Positions 1 to 8,349 of a DNA stretch of 49,064 nt are shown piece after piece. Source of the DNA: an uncultured Pelagibacteraceae bacterium. Lineage in GTDB: Bacteria > Pseudomonadota > Alphaproteobacteria > Pelagibacterales > Pelagibacteraceae. The stretch lies in NCBI GenBank assembly GCA_902572515.1, contig CACGGJ010000007.1:1-49064 (forward strand), written 5' to 3'. The notes under the pieces are model-generated. The model was not told the DNA's origin, did no database searches, and saw only the letters and a list, made by a program, of their open reading frames with translations. Both the position numbers and the translations under genes were made by a program. Each line of letters opens with the position of its first letter. Position 1 is the first letter of the stretch.

Positions 1-434
1 TCTTGCAAATCAATAGAAATTTCTTCTTGTCTATTTGCGTATTCAGATAGCTCTTTGATTTTTTCTTCTTCAAGGATTATAGGCAAAATTCCATTTTTAA
101 AACAATTACTAAAAAAAATATCTGCATAACTTGAACTAATTACACAAGTAATTCCAAAATCTAATAAAGCCCAAGGAGCATGTTCTCTTGATGAACCACA
201 TCCAAAGTTTTTTCCAGCAATTAAAATTTTAGATTGATTAAATGGATCTTTGTTTAACACAAAATCATTTATTTCTTTGCCTTGATCATCATATCTCATT
301 TCAAAAAACAAATTTTTTCCAAGACCGGTTCTTTTGATAGTTTTTAAAAACTGTTTTGGAATTATCATATCTGTATCAATATTTACAATTGGTAAATAAG
401 CTGGGATACTTTTTAATTTATTAAATTTTTGCAT
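1..434 (-). CDS. leuD: 3-isopropylmalate dehydratase small subunit (partial, 3' end outside window)
   Basis: Small subunit of isopropylmalate isomerase, which with LeuC converts 2-isopropylmalate to 3-isopropylmalate in leucine synthesis. Translating the minus strand from the ATG at 434-432 gives [20 protein letters not shown], then [11 protein letters not shown] and the swivel-domain signature [20 protein letters not shown], all typical of LeuD. About 144 codons are visible and the gene runs off the left edge, so the C-terminus is not seen. The ATG directly follows the leuC stop codon with no gap, so the two subunits are probably translationally coupled and made in equal amounts. Identification is firm. 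Confidence 0.95.
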   Translation of the reverse strand, partial: MQKFNKLKSIPAYLPIVNIDTDMIIPKQFLKTIKRTGLGKNLFFEMRYDDQGKEINDFVLNKDPFNQSKILIAGKNFGCGSSREHAPWALLDFGITCVISSSYADIFFSNCFKNGILPIILEEEKIKELSEYANRQEEISIDLQ

Positions 435-1838
435 TTAATTTTGATACTTTCTGACATCATCTAAATTACCTGAAATTGCAGCTGCTGCGGCCATTCCTGG
501 ACTAACCAGATGGGTTCTACCACCTCTACCTTGTCTTCCTTCAAAATTTCTATTTGATGTAGAGGCGCATCTTTCTTCTGGCTTTAATTTATCAGCATTC
601 ATCGCTAAACACATAGAGCAACCTGGTTCTCTCCATTCAAACCCTGAGCTAACAAAAATTTTATCTAGTCCTTCTTGCTCTGCTTGTTCTTTAACTAAGC
701 CTGAGCCTGGAACTACTATTGCATTAACATGCGATGATACTTTTTTATCTTTTACGATTTTTGCTGCTTCTCTCAAATCCTCTATTCTGCCATTAGTACA
801 ACTACCAATAAATACTTTATCTATTTTTATATCTGTGGCTGCCATGTCAGGTTTTAAACCCATATACTTTAAAGCTCTTTCAATTGAATTTTTTTTATCT
901 TCATCAGTCTCATTATTTGGATTTGGAACTTTTCCATCAATTGTTATTACATCTTGTGGTGACGTACCCCATGTAATCATAGGTAAAATTTCATTTGCGT
1001 TAAGGCTAATTTCTTTATCAAAACTAGCATCAGAGTCTGTTTTTAAAGTTTCCCAATAGTTCAAAGCTTTATCCCAATTTTCACTTTTTGGTGACATTGG
1101 TTTTCCTTTTAAATATTCAAAAATTTTTTCATCTGGTGCAATTAATCCTGCTCTTGCACCACCTTCGATTGTCATATTGCAAATAGTCATTCTTTGCTCA
1201 ACACTTAAAGATCTTATTAAATCTCCAGCATATTCCACAACAGATCCTGTACCACCTGCTGTACCTATTTTTCCAATTATTTGAAGTATTACATCTTTAG
1301 AAGTAACTCCTAAAGGAAGTTGACCATTAACATTAATTCTAAAATTTTTAGCTTTCTTCTGAACTAGTGTTTGGGTTGCTAAAACATGTTCAACTTCTGA
1401 AGTTCCTATTCCAAATGCTAAAGCACCGAATGCTCCATGCGTTGCGGTATGACTGTCTCCACAAACAATAACTGTACCTGGTTGAGTAAAACCTTGTTCA
1501 GGTCCTATGATATGAACGATACCTTGCCTCTTATCATCCATACCAAATAACTGAACACCGAATTCTTTACAATTTGCCTCTAAAGTATCTACTTGAATTT
1601 TTGACTCTTCATCTGAAATACCTTTTGATCTGTCAGTTGTTGGAACATTATGATCTGCAACTGCTAAAGTTAAATTTGGGTGTCTAACTTTTCTATTAGA
1701 ATTTCTTAATCCTTCAAAAGCTTGGGGACTTGTCACCTCATGAATTAAATGTCTATCTACAAAAAGTAAAGATGTGCCATCATCTTGTTGATCAACTAGA
1801 TGATCGTTCCAAATTTTATCGTATAATGTTGTAGACAT
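435..1838 (-). CDS. leuC: 3-isopropylmalate dehydratase large subunit
   Basis: Catalytic 4Fe-4S subunit of isopropylmalate isomerase in leucine synthesis; works as a heterodimer with LeuD. The 467-residue length is normal for bacterial LeuC. The three cluster ligands are visible as Cys347 (GSCTNGR), Cys407 and Cys410 (PGCSMC), and the aconitase-type motif [20 protein letters not shown] starts at Cys126. The C-terminal [20 protein letters not shown] segment is also characteristic. It lies 11 bases downstream of rplS in the ffh-rpsP-trmD-rplS-leuCD run, so leucine synthesis genes are probably cotranscribed with translation genes. No attenuator-like structure is visible before it. Confidence 0.97.
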   Translation of the reverse strand: MSTTLYDKIWNDHLVDQQDDGTSLLFVDRHLIHEVTSPQAFEGLRNSNRKVRHPNLTLAVADHNVPTTDRSKGISDEESKIQVDTLEANCKEFGVQLFGMDDKRQGIVHIIGPEQGFTQPGTVIVCGDSHTATHGAFGALAFGIGTSEVEHVLATQTLVQKKAKNFRINVNGQLPLGVTSKDVILQIIGKIGTAGGTGSVVEYAGDLIRSLSVEQRMTICNMTIEGGARAGLIAPDEKIFEYLKGKPMSPKSENWDKALNYWETLKTDSDASFDKEISLNANEILPMITWGTSPQDVITIDGKVPNPNNETDEDKKNSIERALKYMGLKPDMAATDIKIDKVFIGSCTNGRIEDLREAAKIVKDKKVSSHVNAIVVPGSGLVKEQAEQEGLDKIFVSSGFEWREPGCSMCLAMNADKLKPEERCASTSNRNFEGRQGRGGRTHLVSPGMAAAAAISGNLDDVRKYQN

Positions 1839-1849
1839 TGAAAAAAAAA

Positions 1850-2458
1850 TTATTTTTTTTCTGTAGAGCTTTCTGATTTTTGTTCTTCTTTAGGAGCCTC
1901 TGCTGCTGAAGCCGCCTCTTCTTTAGGTGCTGTTTCTGCTTTAGGAGCCTCTTCTTTAGGTGCTGTTTCTGCTTTAGGAGCCTCTTCTTTAGTTGCTGTT
2001 TCTGCTTTAGGAGCCTCTTCTTTAGTTGCTTCAACTGCAGGAGCTACATTTTCCTCTGTAACTGTCTCTGGTTTTGCCTCGATATCAATACCAATTTTTT
2101 TTCTAATTTTTTCTGCAATCCTTGCTGATTTACCAGTTCTGTCTCTTAAATAATAAAGTTTTGCTCTTCTTACTTTACCTGATCTAATAACCTTAATTGA
2201 ATCAATTAAAGTTCCAAATAAAGGGAAAGTTCTCTCAACACCCTCTCCAAATGAAATTTTTCTAACCGTAAAAGATGAGTTTAAGTCTCTACTTTTTTTA
2301 GCAATACATACTCCCTCAAAATATTGAATTCTTTCTTTTTTACCCTCGGTAATTCTCACACCAACCTTAACAACATCTCCAGGATAAAATTCTGGAATTT
2401 TTTTCTCTGAAAGAATTTTGTTAACGTTATGCTGGTTTATTTCTTCAATTGTTTTCAT
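1850..2458 (-). CDS. rplS: 50S ribosomal protein L19 with a repeat-rich C-terminal tail
   Basis: L19 sits at the 30S-50S interface of the ribosome. The conserved domain is residues 1 to about 115 ([20 protein letters not shown] near residue 21, and [20 protein letters not shown]). The ATG at 2458 is chosen because [10 protein letters not shown] matches the family N-terminus; a TTG five codons upstream (2473) is the only alternative. The last 80 or so residues are not part of L19 in model bacteria: they are an Ala/Glu/Lys/Pro-rich tail built on repeats of [12 protein letters not shown] very similar tail occurs on S16 in the same operon. The tail is predicted to be disordered and charged; its role is unknown. 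Confidence 0.96.
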   Translation of the reverse strand: MKTIEEINQHNVNKILSEKKIPEFYPGDVVKVGVRITEGKKERIQYFEGVCIAKKSRDLNSSFTVRKISFGEGVERTFPLFGTLIDSIKVIRSGKVRRAKLYYLRDRTGKSARIAEKIRKKIGIDIEAKPETVTEENVAPAVEATKEEAPKAETATKEEAPKAETAPKEEAPKAETAPKEEAASAAEAPKEEQKSESSTEKK

Positions 2459-2474
2459 GTTAATATTTATCAAG

Positions 2475-3161
2475 TTAATTCTTCTTATATTTTTCCCATA
2501 AATCTGGTCTTCGGTCGCGTGTTATAGCCTCAGATTGAGATAAACGCCAGTGTTTAATTTTATTATGATCACCTGATAATAGTACGTCTGGCACAGCTTT
2601 TTCCTCCCAAATTTGAGGTTTTGTATACTGAGGGTGCTCTAGAAGACCATTTTCAAAGGTTTCATCTAATTTAGAGTTTTCATTTCCTAATACACCTGGC
2701 AGCAATCTTAAAATACTATCTATTACTACATATGCTGCTGACTCCCCACCTGACAAAACATAATCTCCAATACTAATTTCCTCGATATTTCTTGTTGTAA
2801 GTATTCTTTCGTCCACACCTTCAAAATGACCACAAATTAAAGACAGAGATTTTTCATTAGCTAGCTCTTTTGCTAAATTTTGATCAAATTTTTTTCCTTT
2901 TGGCGATAAGTATAAAATTCTCTCACTCTCATTTTTGTTTTCATCTAAAGACTTTGCGAGAACATCTGCTTTTAACAACATCCCTGAACCACCCCCATAA
3001 GGTGTATCATCTACTGTTTTATGTTTGTCGTCAGCTGCATCTCTTATGTTTACAACTTTAAGTTTCCATAAATTATTTGATAAAGCTTTTCCATAAAGTC
3101 CTTTAGATAAAGGACCAGGGAAAATCTCTGGATAAAGTGTAAACACTTGAGCTTGCCACAT
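2475..3161 (-). CDS. trmD: tRNA (guanine-N1)-methyltransferase
   Basis: Transfers a methyl group from S-adenosylmethionine to G37 of tRNAs reading CNN codons, preventing +1 frameshifting. The 228-residue protein has the N-terminal [20 protein letters not shown] signature, the [14 protein letters not shown] loop, and the trefoil-knot SAM site with [19 protein letters not shown]. It ends with the family motif EHPQYTKPQ followed by [12 protein letters not shown]. It sits between rpsP and rplS as in most bacteria, but rimM, which usually lies between rpsP and trmD, is absent: the gap to rpsP is only 14 bases. Confidence 0.96.
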   Translation of the reverse strand: MWQAQVFTLYPEIFPGPLSKGLYGKALSNNLWKLKVVNIRDAADDKHKTVDDTPYGGGSGMLLKADVLAKSLDENKNESERILYLSPKGKKFDQNLAKELANEKSLSLICGHFEGVDERILTTRNIEEISIGDYVLSGGESAAYVVIDSILRLLPGVLGNENSKLDETFENGLLEHPQYTKPQIWEEKAVPDVLLSGDHNKIKHWRLSQSEAITRDRRPDLWEKYKKN

Positions 3162-3175
3162 AAATAATCTTTAAA

Positions 3176-3652
3176 TTATTTTTTTTCCTCTGCTGGAACT
3201 ACTTCCTTAGGAGCTTCTGCTTTAGGAGCTTCTGCTGCTGGAGCTGCTTCTGCTTTAGGAGCTTCTGCTTTAGGAGCTTCTTCCTTAGGAGCTTCTGCTG
3301 CTGGAGCTGCTTCTGCTTTAGGAGCTTCTTTATTATCCTCTTCTTTTTTATTTCTCTCTTTTTTTGGCACTGCTTTATTTGGATTATTTCCATTTGCAGG
3401 CATAGGCATTAGTTCGTTCTCACCTAAAATTCTTGCTACTCTAGTTGTTGGTTGAGCTCCTTGACCAAGCCAATATTTAATTCTCTCAGCTTCTAAACCC
3501 ACTCTTTCTTTTTTCTCTTTTGGTAATAGAGGATTAAAGAAACCAACCTTTTCTATAAATCTTCCATCTCTTGCAAAACGACTGTCGGCAACAACAACTT
3601 TATAAACAGGACGTTTTTTTGTTCCACCTCTTGATAATCTTAATTTTAACAT
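3176..3652 (-). CDS. rpsP: 30S ribosomal protein S16 with a repeat-rich C-terminal tail
   Basis: S16 helps assemble the 30S subunit. Residues 1 to about 80 are the whole conserved domain ([20 protein letters not shown], then VGFFNPL and [19 protein letters not shown]). The protein continues to 158 residues, about double the usual size, with a low-complexity tail of repeated [20 protein letters not shown]-like units preceded by a basic [13 protein letters not shown] linker. The tail resembles the one on L19 in the same operon in both composition and repeat unit. A good purine-rich ribosome binding site (GGAGAAGAA) precedes the ATG, 12 bases after the ffh stop. Confidence 0.96.
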   Translation of the reverse strand: MLKLRLSRGGTKKRPVYKVVVADSRFARDGRFIEKVGFFNPLLPKEKKERVGLEAERIKYWLGQGAQPTTRVARILGENELMPMPANGNNPNKAVPKKERNKKEEDNKEAPKAEAAPAAEAPKEEAPKAEAPKAEAAPAAEAPKAEAPKEVVPAEEKK

Positions 3653-3664
3653 TTCTTCTCCTTT

Positions 3665-5023
3665 TTACTTTAATTGGTTAAATAGCTCTGGCGGTATACC
3701 TTTATCAGACATACCTTTCAGATTTCCTTTTGACATCTTTTTCATCATTTCAGACATCATTTTAAATTGCTTAAGCAATTTATTGATAGTGGCCGGATCT
3801 GTGCCAGAGCCATTAGCAATTCTTTTTTTTCTAGAACCATCTATTATTTTTGGGTTCTCTCTTTCTTTTTTTGTCATTGATAAAATAACAGCTTCATTTT
3901 TAGTAATTATACTTTCATCAATTCCCGCTGAATCCATTTGAGATTTAATTTTAGAAACTCCAGGCATAAAAGACATAATTCCCTCAATGCCACCCATTTT
4001 TTTCATTTGTCTTAATTGAGATAAATAATCTTCCATAGAGAATTGACCTTTTTTTAAATTTTCTTCTGCTTTTTTAAGATTTTCTTCTCCTAAATCTTGA
4101 GCTGCCTTTTCTACAAGGGATACGATATCCCCCATACCAAGTATTCTGTTTGCAATTCTATCTGGATGGAATACTTCAAGATTATCTATTTTTTCTCCTA
4201 TACCTAAAAATTTAATTGGAACGTTTGAAACATATTTCATACTCACTGCGGCTCCACCTCTTGCATCACCATCAGCCCTGGTTAAAATAATTCCAGATAA
4301 ATTAACTGTATTTTTAAATTCTTTTGCCACTGAGGCTGCAACTTGACCTGTTAAAGAGTCTGCAACTAAGAAAGTTTCTGTTGGATTAATGACAGCTTCA
4401 ATTTGCTTAATCTCACTCATCATTTGTAAATCAATTTGAGTTCTACCAGCAGTATCAAATAAAATTATTTCAGCTCCATTTAAATTAGCGGCACTTATTG
4501 CTCTTCTACAAATATCAGCAGGTTGCTGACCTTCTATAATAGGTAAAGTTAAAATATTATTTTGTTCTCCTAAAGATCTAAGTTGTTCTTGTGCAGCTGG
4601 TCTGTAAATATCTAGACTGACCATCATTACTTTTTTCTTTTTATTATTTTCTAAAAATTTTGCTAATTTTGCTGTTGTTGTTGTTTTTCCAGAACCTTGT
4701 AACCCAACTAACATCATTGGCACGGGTGGTACTGCGTTTAAGTTTATCTCATTATTTGTTGCACCTAATAAGTCTACAAGCTCATCATAAACAATTTTAA
4801 CAACCATATCCCCAGGAGAGGTAGACCTTATTATCTCTTGGCCTAATGCTTTTGGCTTAACTTTTTCAATAAAATCTTTTGCAACATCCAAAGAGACATC
4901 TGCTTCAAGTAAGGCTTGCCTAATACCTCTTAAACCTTCATCTACTTGAGCTTCATCAAGTGAAGGTGCCTTTTTCAGAGAAGAAAAAATTTCTTCAAAT
5001 TTATTTGTTAAATTTTCAAACAT
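3665..5023 (-). CDS. ffh: Signal recognition particle protein
   Basis: GTPase subunit of the signal recognition particle; binds signal sequences of nascent membrane proteins and docks with FtsY. Seen in the sequence: N domain (MFENLTNKFEEIFSSLKK), G domain with GLQGSGKTTTTAKL, DIYRPAA, DTAGR and TRADGDARGGAAVS, then a methionine-rich M domain (MKKMGGIEGIMSFMPG, RKKRIANGSGT). The open frame extends 26 codons further upstream, but that stretch lies over strong hairpins and does not resemble Ffh, so the ATG at 5023 is taken, giving 452 residues. It is the first gene of the ffh-rpsP-trmD-rplS-leuCD run; its partner FtsY is encoded nearby on the other strand. Confidence 0.96.
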   Translation of the reverse strand: MFENLTNKFEEIFSSLKKAPSLDEAQVDEGLRGIRQALLEADVSLDVAKDFIEKVKPKALGQEIIRSTSPGDMVVKIVYDELVDLLGATNNEINLNAVPPVPMMLVGLQGSGKTTTTAKLAKFLENNKKKKVMMVSLDIYRPAAQEQLRSLGEQNNILTLPIIEGQQPADICRRAISAANLNGAEIILFDTAGRTQIDLQMMSEIKQIEAVINPTETFLVADSLTGQVAASVAKEFKNTVNLSGIILTRADGDARGGAAVSMKYVSNVPIKFLGIGEKIDNLEVFHPDRIANRILGMGDIVSLVEKAAQDLGEENLKKAEENLKKGQFSMEDYLSQLRQMKKMGGIEGIMSFMPGVSKIKSQMDSAGIDESIITKNEAVILSMTKKERENPKIIDGSRKKRIANGSGTDPATINKLLKQFKMMSEMMKKMSKGNLKGMSDKGIPPELFNQLK

Positions 5024-5150
5024 ATTTATTACACATAGCAGTAACGCACTAGTGGGCGAACCCTCGCTGACTAGTGTCGATCTCTTTGTTTCCAAAGACA
5101 CCGCAAAGTTAATGTTTTTGCGGAAACGGCAACAACCTATAATAGAGGTT
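5024..5150 (-). ncRNA. Hairpin-rich leader of ffh (candidate structured RNA)
   Basis: Read on the minus strand, this leader contains four inverted repeats in a row: AACCT/AGGTT (5134-5150), CCGCAAA/TTTGCGG (5101-5123), TCTTTG/CAAAGA closing a GAAA tetraloop (5083-5098), and CACTAGT/ACTAGTG (5047-5076). The last also holds an inner GGG-TTCG-CCC hairpin. The GNRA tetraloop appears only on the minus strand, so the structure more likely belongs to the ffh transcript than to dapF. The segment is clearly richer in G and C than its surroundings. It is not the SRP RNA: the conserved GGAAG/AGCAG core is missing. I do not recognise it as a known riboswitch; a regulatory leader is inference. Confidence 0.45.
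5115..5143 (+). promoter_or_regulatory. Candidate promoter for dapF-ftsY
   Basis: A perfect -10 hexamer TATAAT lies at 5138-5143, with a weak -35 (TTTTTG, 5115-5120) 17 bases upstream. Transcription would begin near 5150, giving a leader of about 34 bases before the dapF ATG. The -10 box is inside the AACCT-ATAATAG-AGGTT inverted repeat, and its complement TATTAT could act as a -10 for the opposite strand. Confidence 0.45.
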
Positions 5151-5183
5151 CAAAAAGTCAATAAATAAGTTAAATATCTATAT

Positions 5184-6008
5184 ATGGATATTAAAGCTTT
5201 TAAAATGGACGGTTTAGGTAATGATTTTGTCATCATAGATAATAGGCAAACAATTACAAATTTGACGAAAGAGCAAATAATAAAGATTTGTGACAGAAAA
5301 TTTATTGGTTGTGACCAACTAATATTGATTAAAAAAAATGATATTTCAGATGCTTCACTAGAATTTTATAATTCAAATGGAGGAATGTCTGGTGCGTGTG
5401 GAAATGGTACACGATGTATTGCTGATTTATTAGGCAAAGAAAATAATAAAAAAGAAATTGTCCTAACAACTTTATCTGGCAAATTAAAATCAAATATTAT
5501 TGGGGAAAAAATGGTTTCTACAGAAATAGGTGTTGCAAAAACAAAATGGGATGAGATTCCATTGTCTAAAGAATTAAATACGAATAATTTAGGAATTAAA
5601 ATTAATGACAAAAATAATAACGAATTTTCTGGCGGAACTGCTGTAAATGTTGGAAACCCACATGTAGTTTTTTTTGTTGATAATAACGAAAATTTTGAAA
5701 TTGAAAAAATTGGACCAAAAATCGAAACCCACTCTCTATTTCCAGAAAAATGTAATGTTACTTTAGCAACTGTTGTTAACAAAGAATTGATAAAAGTTAG
5801 AGTGTGGGAAAGAGGAGCTGGACTTACGAAAGCTTGTGGAACTGCAGCTTGCGCAACAGCTTTTGCCGCAAAACAAAACGGACTGGTAAATGATAAAGTT
5901 GATATTGAATTTTCTACAGGTAGATTGACAATTTCAATTGATGAAAACAATAGTATTCATATGAAAGGACCAGTTTCAGATATTGAGGAGATAAATTTTA
6001 AAATTTAA
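5184..6008 (+). CDS. dapF: Diaminopimelate epimerase
   Basis: Converts LL- to meso-diaminopimelate without a cofactor, for lysine and peptidoglycan synthesis. The 274-residue protein has both active-site cysteines in their family motifs: Cys72 in GGMSGACGNGTRC and Cys218 in TKACGTAAC. The N-terminal FKMDGLGNDFVIID and the NVGNPHVVFF segment are also typical. The stop codon overlaps the ftsY ATG by one base (TAATG), so the two are probably cotranscribed and coupled. In many alphaproteobacteria an mtaB-type methylthiotransferase gene lies between dapF and ftsY; here it is absent. Confidence 0.96.
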   Translation: MDIKAFKMDGLGNDFVIIDNRQTITNLTKEQIIKICDRKFIGCDQLILIKKNDISDASLEFYNSNGGMSGACGNGTRCIADLLGKENNKKEIVLTTLSGKLKSNIIGEKMVSTEIGVAKTKWDEIPLSKELNTNNLGIKINDKNNNEFSGGTAVNVGNPHVVFFVDNNENFEIEKIGPKIETHSLFPEKCNVTLATVVNKELIKVRVWERGAGLTKACGTAACATAFAAKQNGLVNDKVDIEFSTGRLTISIDENNSIHMKGPVSDIEEINFKI

Positions 6009-6925
6009 TGGGAATTTTTGAGAAATTTAAATCAGGTTTTAAAAAAAGTGCCTCAGCTTTTACAACGGGTTTAAGAGATATAGTTGTAAAAAAAGAGATT
6101 GATGACAAAACATTAGACAAAATTGAAGATTACTTAATTCAATCCGATGTTGGTATTGTTTCTGCTTCAGAAATAAGAGAAATAATTTCTCAAACAAAAA
6201 TTGATCCCAATAAAGATTTAACCGACGAATTAAATAATATTTTAAAAAATTATATTATATCAATAATGAAACCTTTAGAAAATGTTGAATTCTTCAAAAA
6301 AAAAGAAAAATTAAATGCAACATTAATTTCAGGTGTCAATGGTGTTGGAAAGACAACTACTATTGGAAAAATAAGCAAAATATTAAAGGGTAATGGAAAC
6401 AAAGTAATGCTAGCTGCATCAGATACTTTTAGAGCAGCAGCTATAGAACAGTTAGAAAATTGGGCAAACAAAGTTGATGTTCAAATTACAAAATCATCTC
6501 AAGGTTCTGATCCTGCATCAGTTGCTTACAAGGCTATTGAAGAAGCATTAAACAATAATTTTAACCAAGTTTTAATTGATACAGCTGGAAGACTACAAAA
6601 TAAAAAAAATTTGATGGAAGAATATAAAAAAATTGCAAACGTTACTAAAAAAATTGATCCTGATGCTCCACATGATGTTATTTTAGTTTTGGATGCAACT
6701 TCTGGCCAAAATGTAATTAATCAAGTTGAAGAATTTAATAAAATTATTCCAATAACTGGTCTTATTATGACAAAATTAGATGGCACAGCAAAAGGAGGTA
6801 TTCTTTTAGCTGTTGCTAAAAAATATAAACTACCAATTATTGCACTTGGATTAGGTGAAAAAGAAGATGATTTACAAATTTTTGAGGCCGAAAAATTCGC
6901 AGAGGCATTTACTCAAATTAATTAA
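6008..6925 (+). CDS. ftsY: Signal recognition particle receptor
   Basis: Membrane-associated GTPase that receives Ffh-ribosome complexes at the inner membrane. The 305-residue protein is essentially only the NG core: the N domain, then GVNGVGKTTTIGKI, SDTFRAAAIEQL, DTAGR and TKLDGTAKGGILLAVAKK. The long acidic A domain of the E. coli protein is missing; instead it starts MGIFEKFKSGFKKSASAF, a short amphipathic basic stretch of the kind that can bind lipid. This minimal form is common in alphaproteobacteria and small genomes. Its 3' end overlaps the convergent gene at 6918 by 8 bases. Confidence 0.96.
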   Translation: MGIFEKFKSGFKKSASAFTTGLRDIVVKKEIDDKTLDKIEDYLIQSDVGIVSASEIREIISQTKIDPNKDLTDELNNILKNYIISIMKPLENVEFFKKKEKLNATLISGVNGVGKTTTIGKISKILKGNGNKVMLAASDTFRAAAIEQLENWANKVDVQITKSSQGSDPASVAYKAIEEALNNNFNQVLIDTAGRLQNKKNLMEEYKKIANVTKKIDPDAPHDVILVLDATSGQNVINQVEEFNKIIPITGLIMTKLDGTAKGGILLAVAKKYKLPIIALGLGEKEDDLQIFEAEKFAEAFTQIN

Positions 6926-7481
6926 TTAAGGTACTGGAAATTAAAGGTTTATAAAAACTACATTTGTAGTGTTCTTTAAATTCATAATGTCCACAATTTT
7001 TAGCTATCGAAGAAATAATAAAATCAAATTTTCCATTTATAGGATAAAGCTCTAACTTTTTTTCAACAATATCAAATTTAAAATTAGCTTTTAAACTTTT
7101 TACAGCACTAATCATCACCAGAGTTTTGTTATCTTTTAAAAGATAATATGCAAAATCATCTGGGAAAACTGGGAAATCATACTCTTGCAAAAAATATTTT
7201 GCAGTTTTGGGAAACCATTCATAAGAGATTAATGGCAAAGACTCTTTTGTTTTATAGTTATAAATATAAAGATCTTTTGGAAAATCATTAATATAATTTG
7301 AATTTTCTCCTCGAGCCAAGACAGCTTTTTCGCGGGTTTTAAAATATAATGCAAAATTTTCATCGTGCGAATTCATTTGATCTATATGAAAAAGGCTATC
7401 TACAGATGCTAAATTTTCTTTAGCATTTGATAAATTACTTAAAGAAAACAAGATAATAAAAAATATGAAAAGATTTTTCAT
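6918..7481 (-). CDS. Exported protein of unknown function
   Basis: I do not recognise a family. The 187-residue product starts with a clear signal peptide (MKNLFIFFIILFSLSNLSNA, cleavage expected after Ala20), so the mature protein is probably periplasmic. The rest is soluble, rich in aromatic and acidic residues (SYEWFPKTAKYFLQEYDFPV), with two cysteines near the C-terminus (NCGHYEF and YKCSFY) that could form a disulfide. It overlaps the convergent ftsY end and lies 49 bases downstream of the hydrolase gene. Codon usage and base composition match the neighbours, so it looks like a real resident gene. Confidence 0.7.
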   Translation of the reverse strand: MKNLFIFFIILFSLSNLSNAKENLASVDSLFHIDQMNSHDENFALYFKTREKAVLARGENSNYINDFPKDLYIYNYKTKESLPLISYEWFPKTAKYFLQEYDFPVFPDDFAYYLLKDNKTLVMISAVKSLKANFKFDIVEKKLELYPINGKFDFIISSIAKNCGHYEFKEHYKCSFYKPLISSTLIN

Positions 7482-7530
7482 AATGTAACTTAAAAAAAAA
7501 AATTTGAGTTATATTTGTTTAGATTGTGGC

Positions 7531-8349
7531 TTAATTTAAACTATCAACAAATGATTTAAGAGCTAATACAAGTTTATCATCATATTCCATCATATGATCG
7601 TCATATTTTGTAAAATATGAATATTTGGGTTCACTTGCTAAATTAAAAATTTTTTTACCCATCCAAAATGGAACTATTTGGTCAGCCTCGCCATGCATTA
7701 CTAATACTGGAATATTAATATTTTTAATTTTTTCATTATTTTCATACTTATCTTTTAAAATTAAACCTACTGGAACATATGGATAAAAATTTTTCGCAGC
7801 CTCTATCATTGATGTGAAGGGCGTTTCTAATATTAATCCTGCAAAATTTTTATTCTGAGTAATTTCAGTGGCAATGCCAGTTCCTAATGACTCTCCATAA
7901 ATAATTATATCTTCTTCATTTAGACCTTTTTCTTTAAGCCAGTTTATTGCACTAGCACCATCTGTATAAAGACCCTCCTCACTTGGTTTTCCTTTATTAC
8001 CGCTAAACCCTCTCCATGCAATAATTAAAAAATTAACATCCATGTCTTTAAAATGATTTAACTTATGGATTCTGTTTTCAAGTGTTCCTGCATTTCCGTG
8101 AAAATAAACTATTGTTTTATAACTTTTTAAATTTTTATTATGAAACCAGCCTAAAAGATTAATATTATCAGTTGTTTTGATGACAACTTTTTCAATATTA
8201 ACTTCTAAATTATCTCCAGAATAATTATTCTCATCAGGATGATACATTAAATTTCTTTGAAAAAAGAATAAGAAAATTAAAACAATTAAGTAAATAGCAA
8301 CAATACCAATAAATAATTCCAAAAAAAAATTCCTACGTTTTGTTTTCAT
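7531..8349 (-). CDS. Membrane-anchored alpha/beta hydrolase (BEM46/ABHD13 type)
   Basis: Serine hydrolase of the alpha/beta fold; the substrate is unknown. One N-terminal membrane segment (about residues 10-31, IGIVAIYLIVLIFLFFFQ) anchors it. The catalytic triad can be read as Ser154 in YGESLGTG, Asp223 in HGEADQIVP and His252 in YDDHMMEY, and the oxyanion strand is VYFHGNAGTLENR. The AWRGFSGNKGKPSEEGLYTD stretch is typical of the BEM46/ABHD13 group. The start overlaps the end of the MFS gene by 17 bases, so the two are probably cotranscribed. Confidence 0.85.
   Translation of the reverse strand: MKTKRRNFFLELFIGIVAIYLIVLIFLFFFQRNLMYHPDENNYSGDNLEVNIEKVVIKTTDNINLLGWFHNKNLKSYKTIVYFHGNAGTLENRIHKLNHFKDMDVNFLIIAWRGFSGNKGKPSEEGLYTDGASAINWLKEKGLNEEDIIIYGESLGTGIATEITQNKNFAGLILETPFTSMIEAAKNFYPYVPVGLILKDKYENNEKIKNINIPVLVMHGEADQIVPFWMGKKIFNLASEPKYSYFTKYDDHMMEYDDKLVLALKSFVDSLN

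Noticed and set aside
1816-2034. Lys/Gln/Leu-rich reading frame over the rplS tail
   Set aside because: It is the shifted-frame reading of the repeat tail of L19; a similar artefact lies over the rpsP tail at 3199-3393.
1900-2040. Tandem repeats as a CRISPR or minisatellite locus
   Set aside because: The repeat is in frame, codes for the L19 tail, and has no spacer-repeat periodicity.
5024-5101. 26-codon upstream extension of ffh starting at 5101
   Set aside because: The extra residues (MSLETKRSTLVSEG...) do not resemble Ffh, and the stretch coincides with strong inverted repeats; the ATG at 5023 matches the family N-terminus.
5040-5130. SRP RNA, tRNA or tmRNA in the ffh leader
   Set aside because: The GGGTTCGCCC stretch recalls a T arm, but no acceptor or anticodon arms, no CCA end and no SRP core (GGAAG/AGCAG) can be found on either strand.
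5366-5950. Long reading frame antisense to dapF
   Set aside because: The opposite strand encodes a complete, motif-bearing DapF; the antisense protein has no recognisable features.
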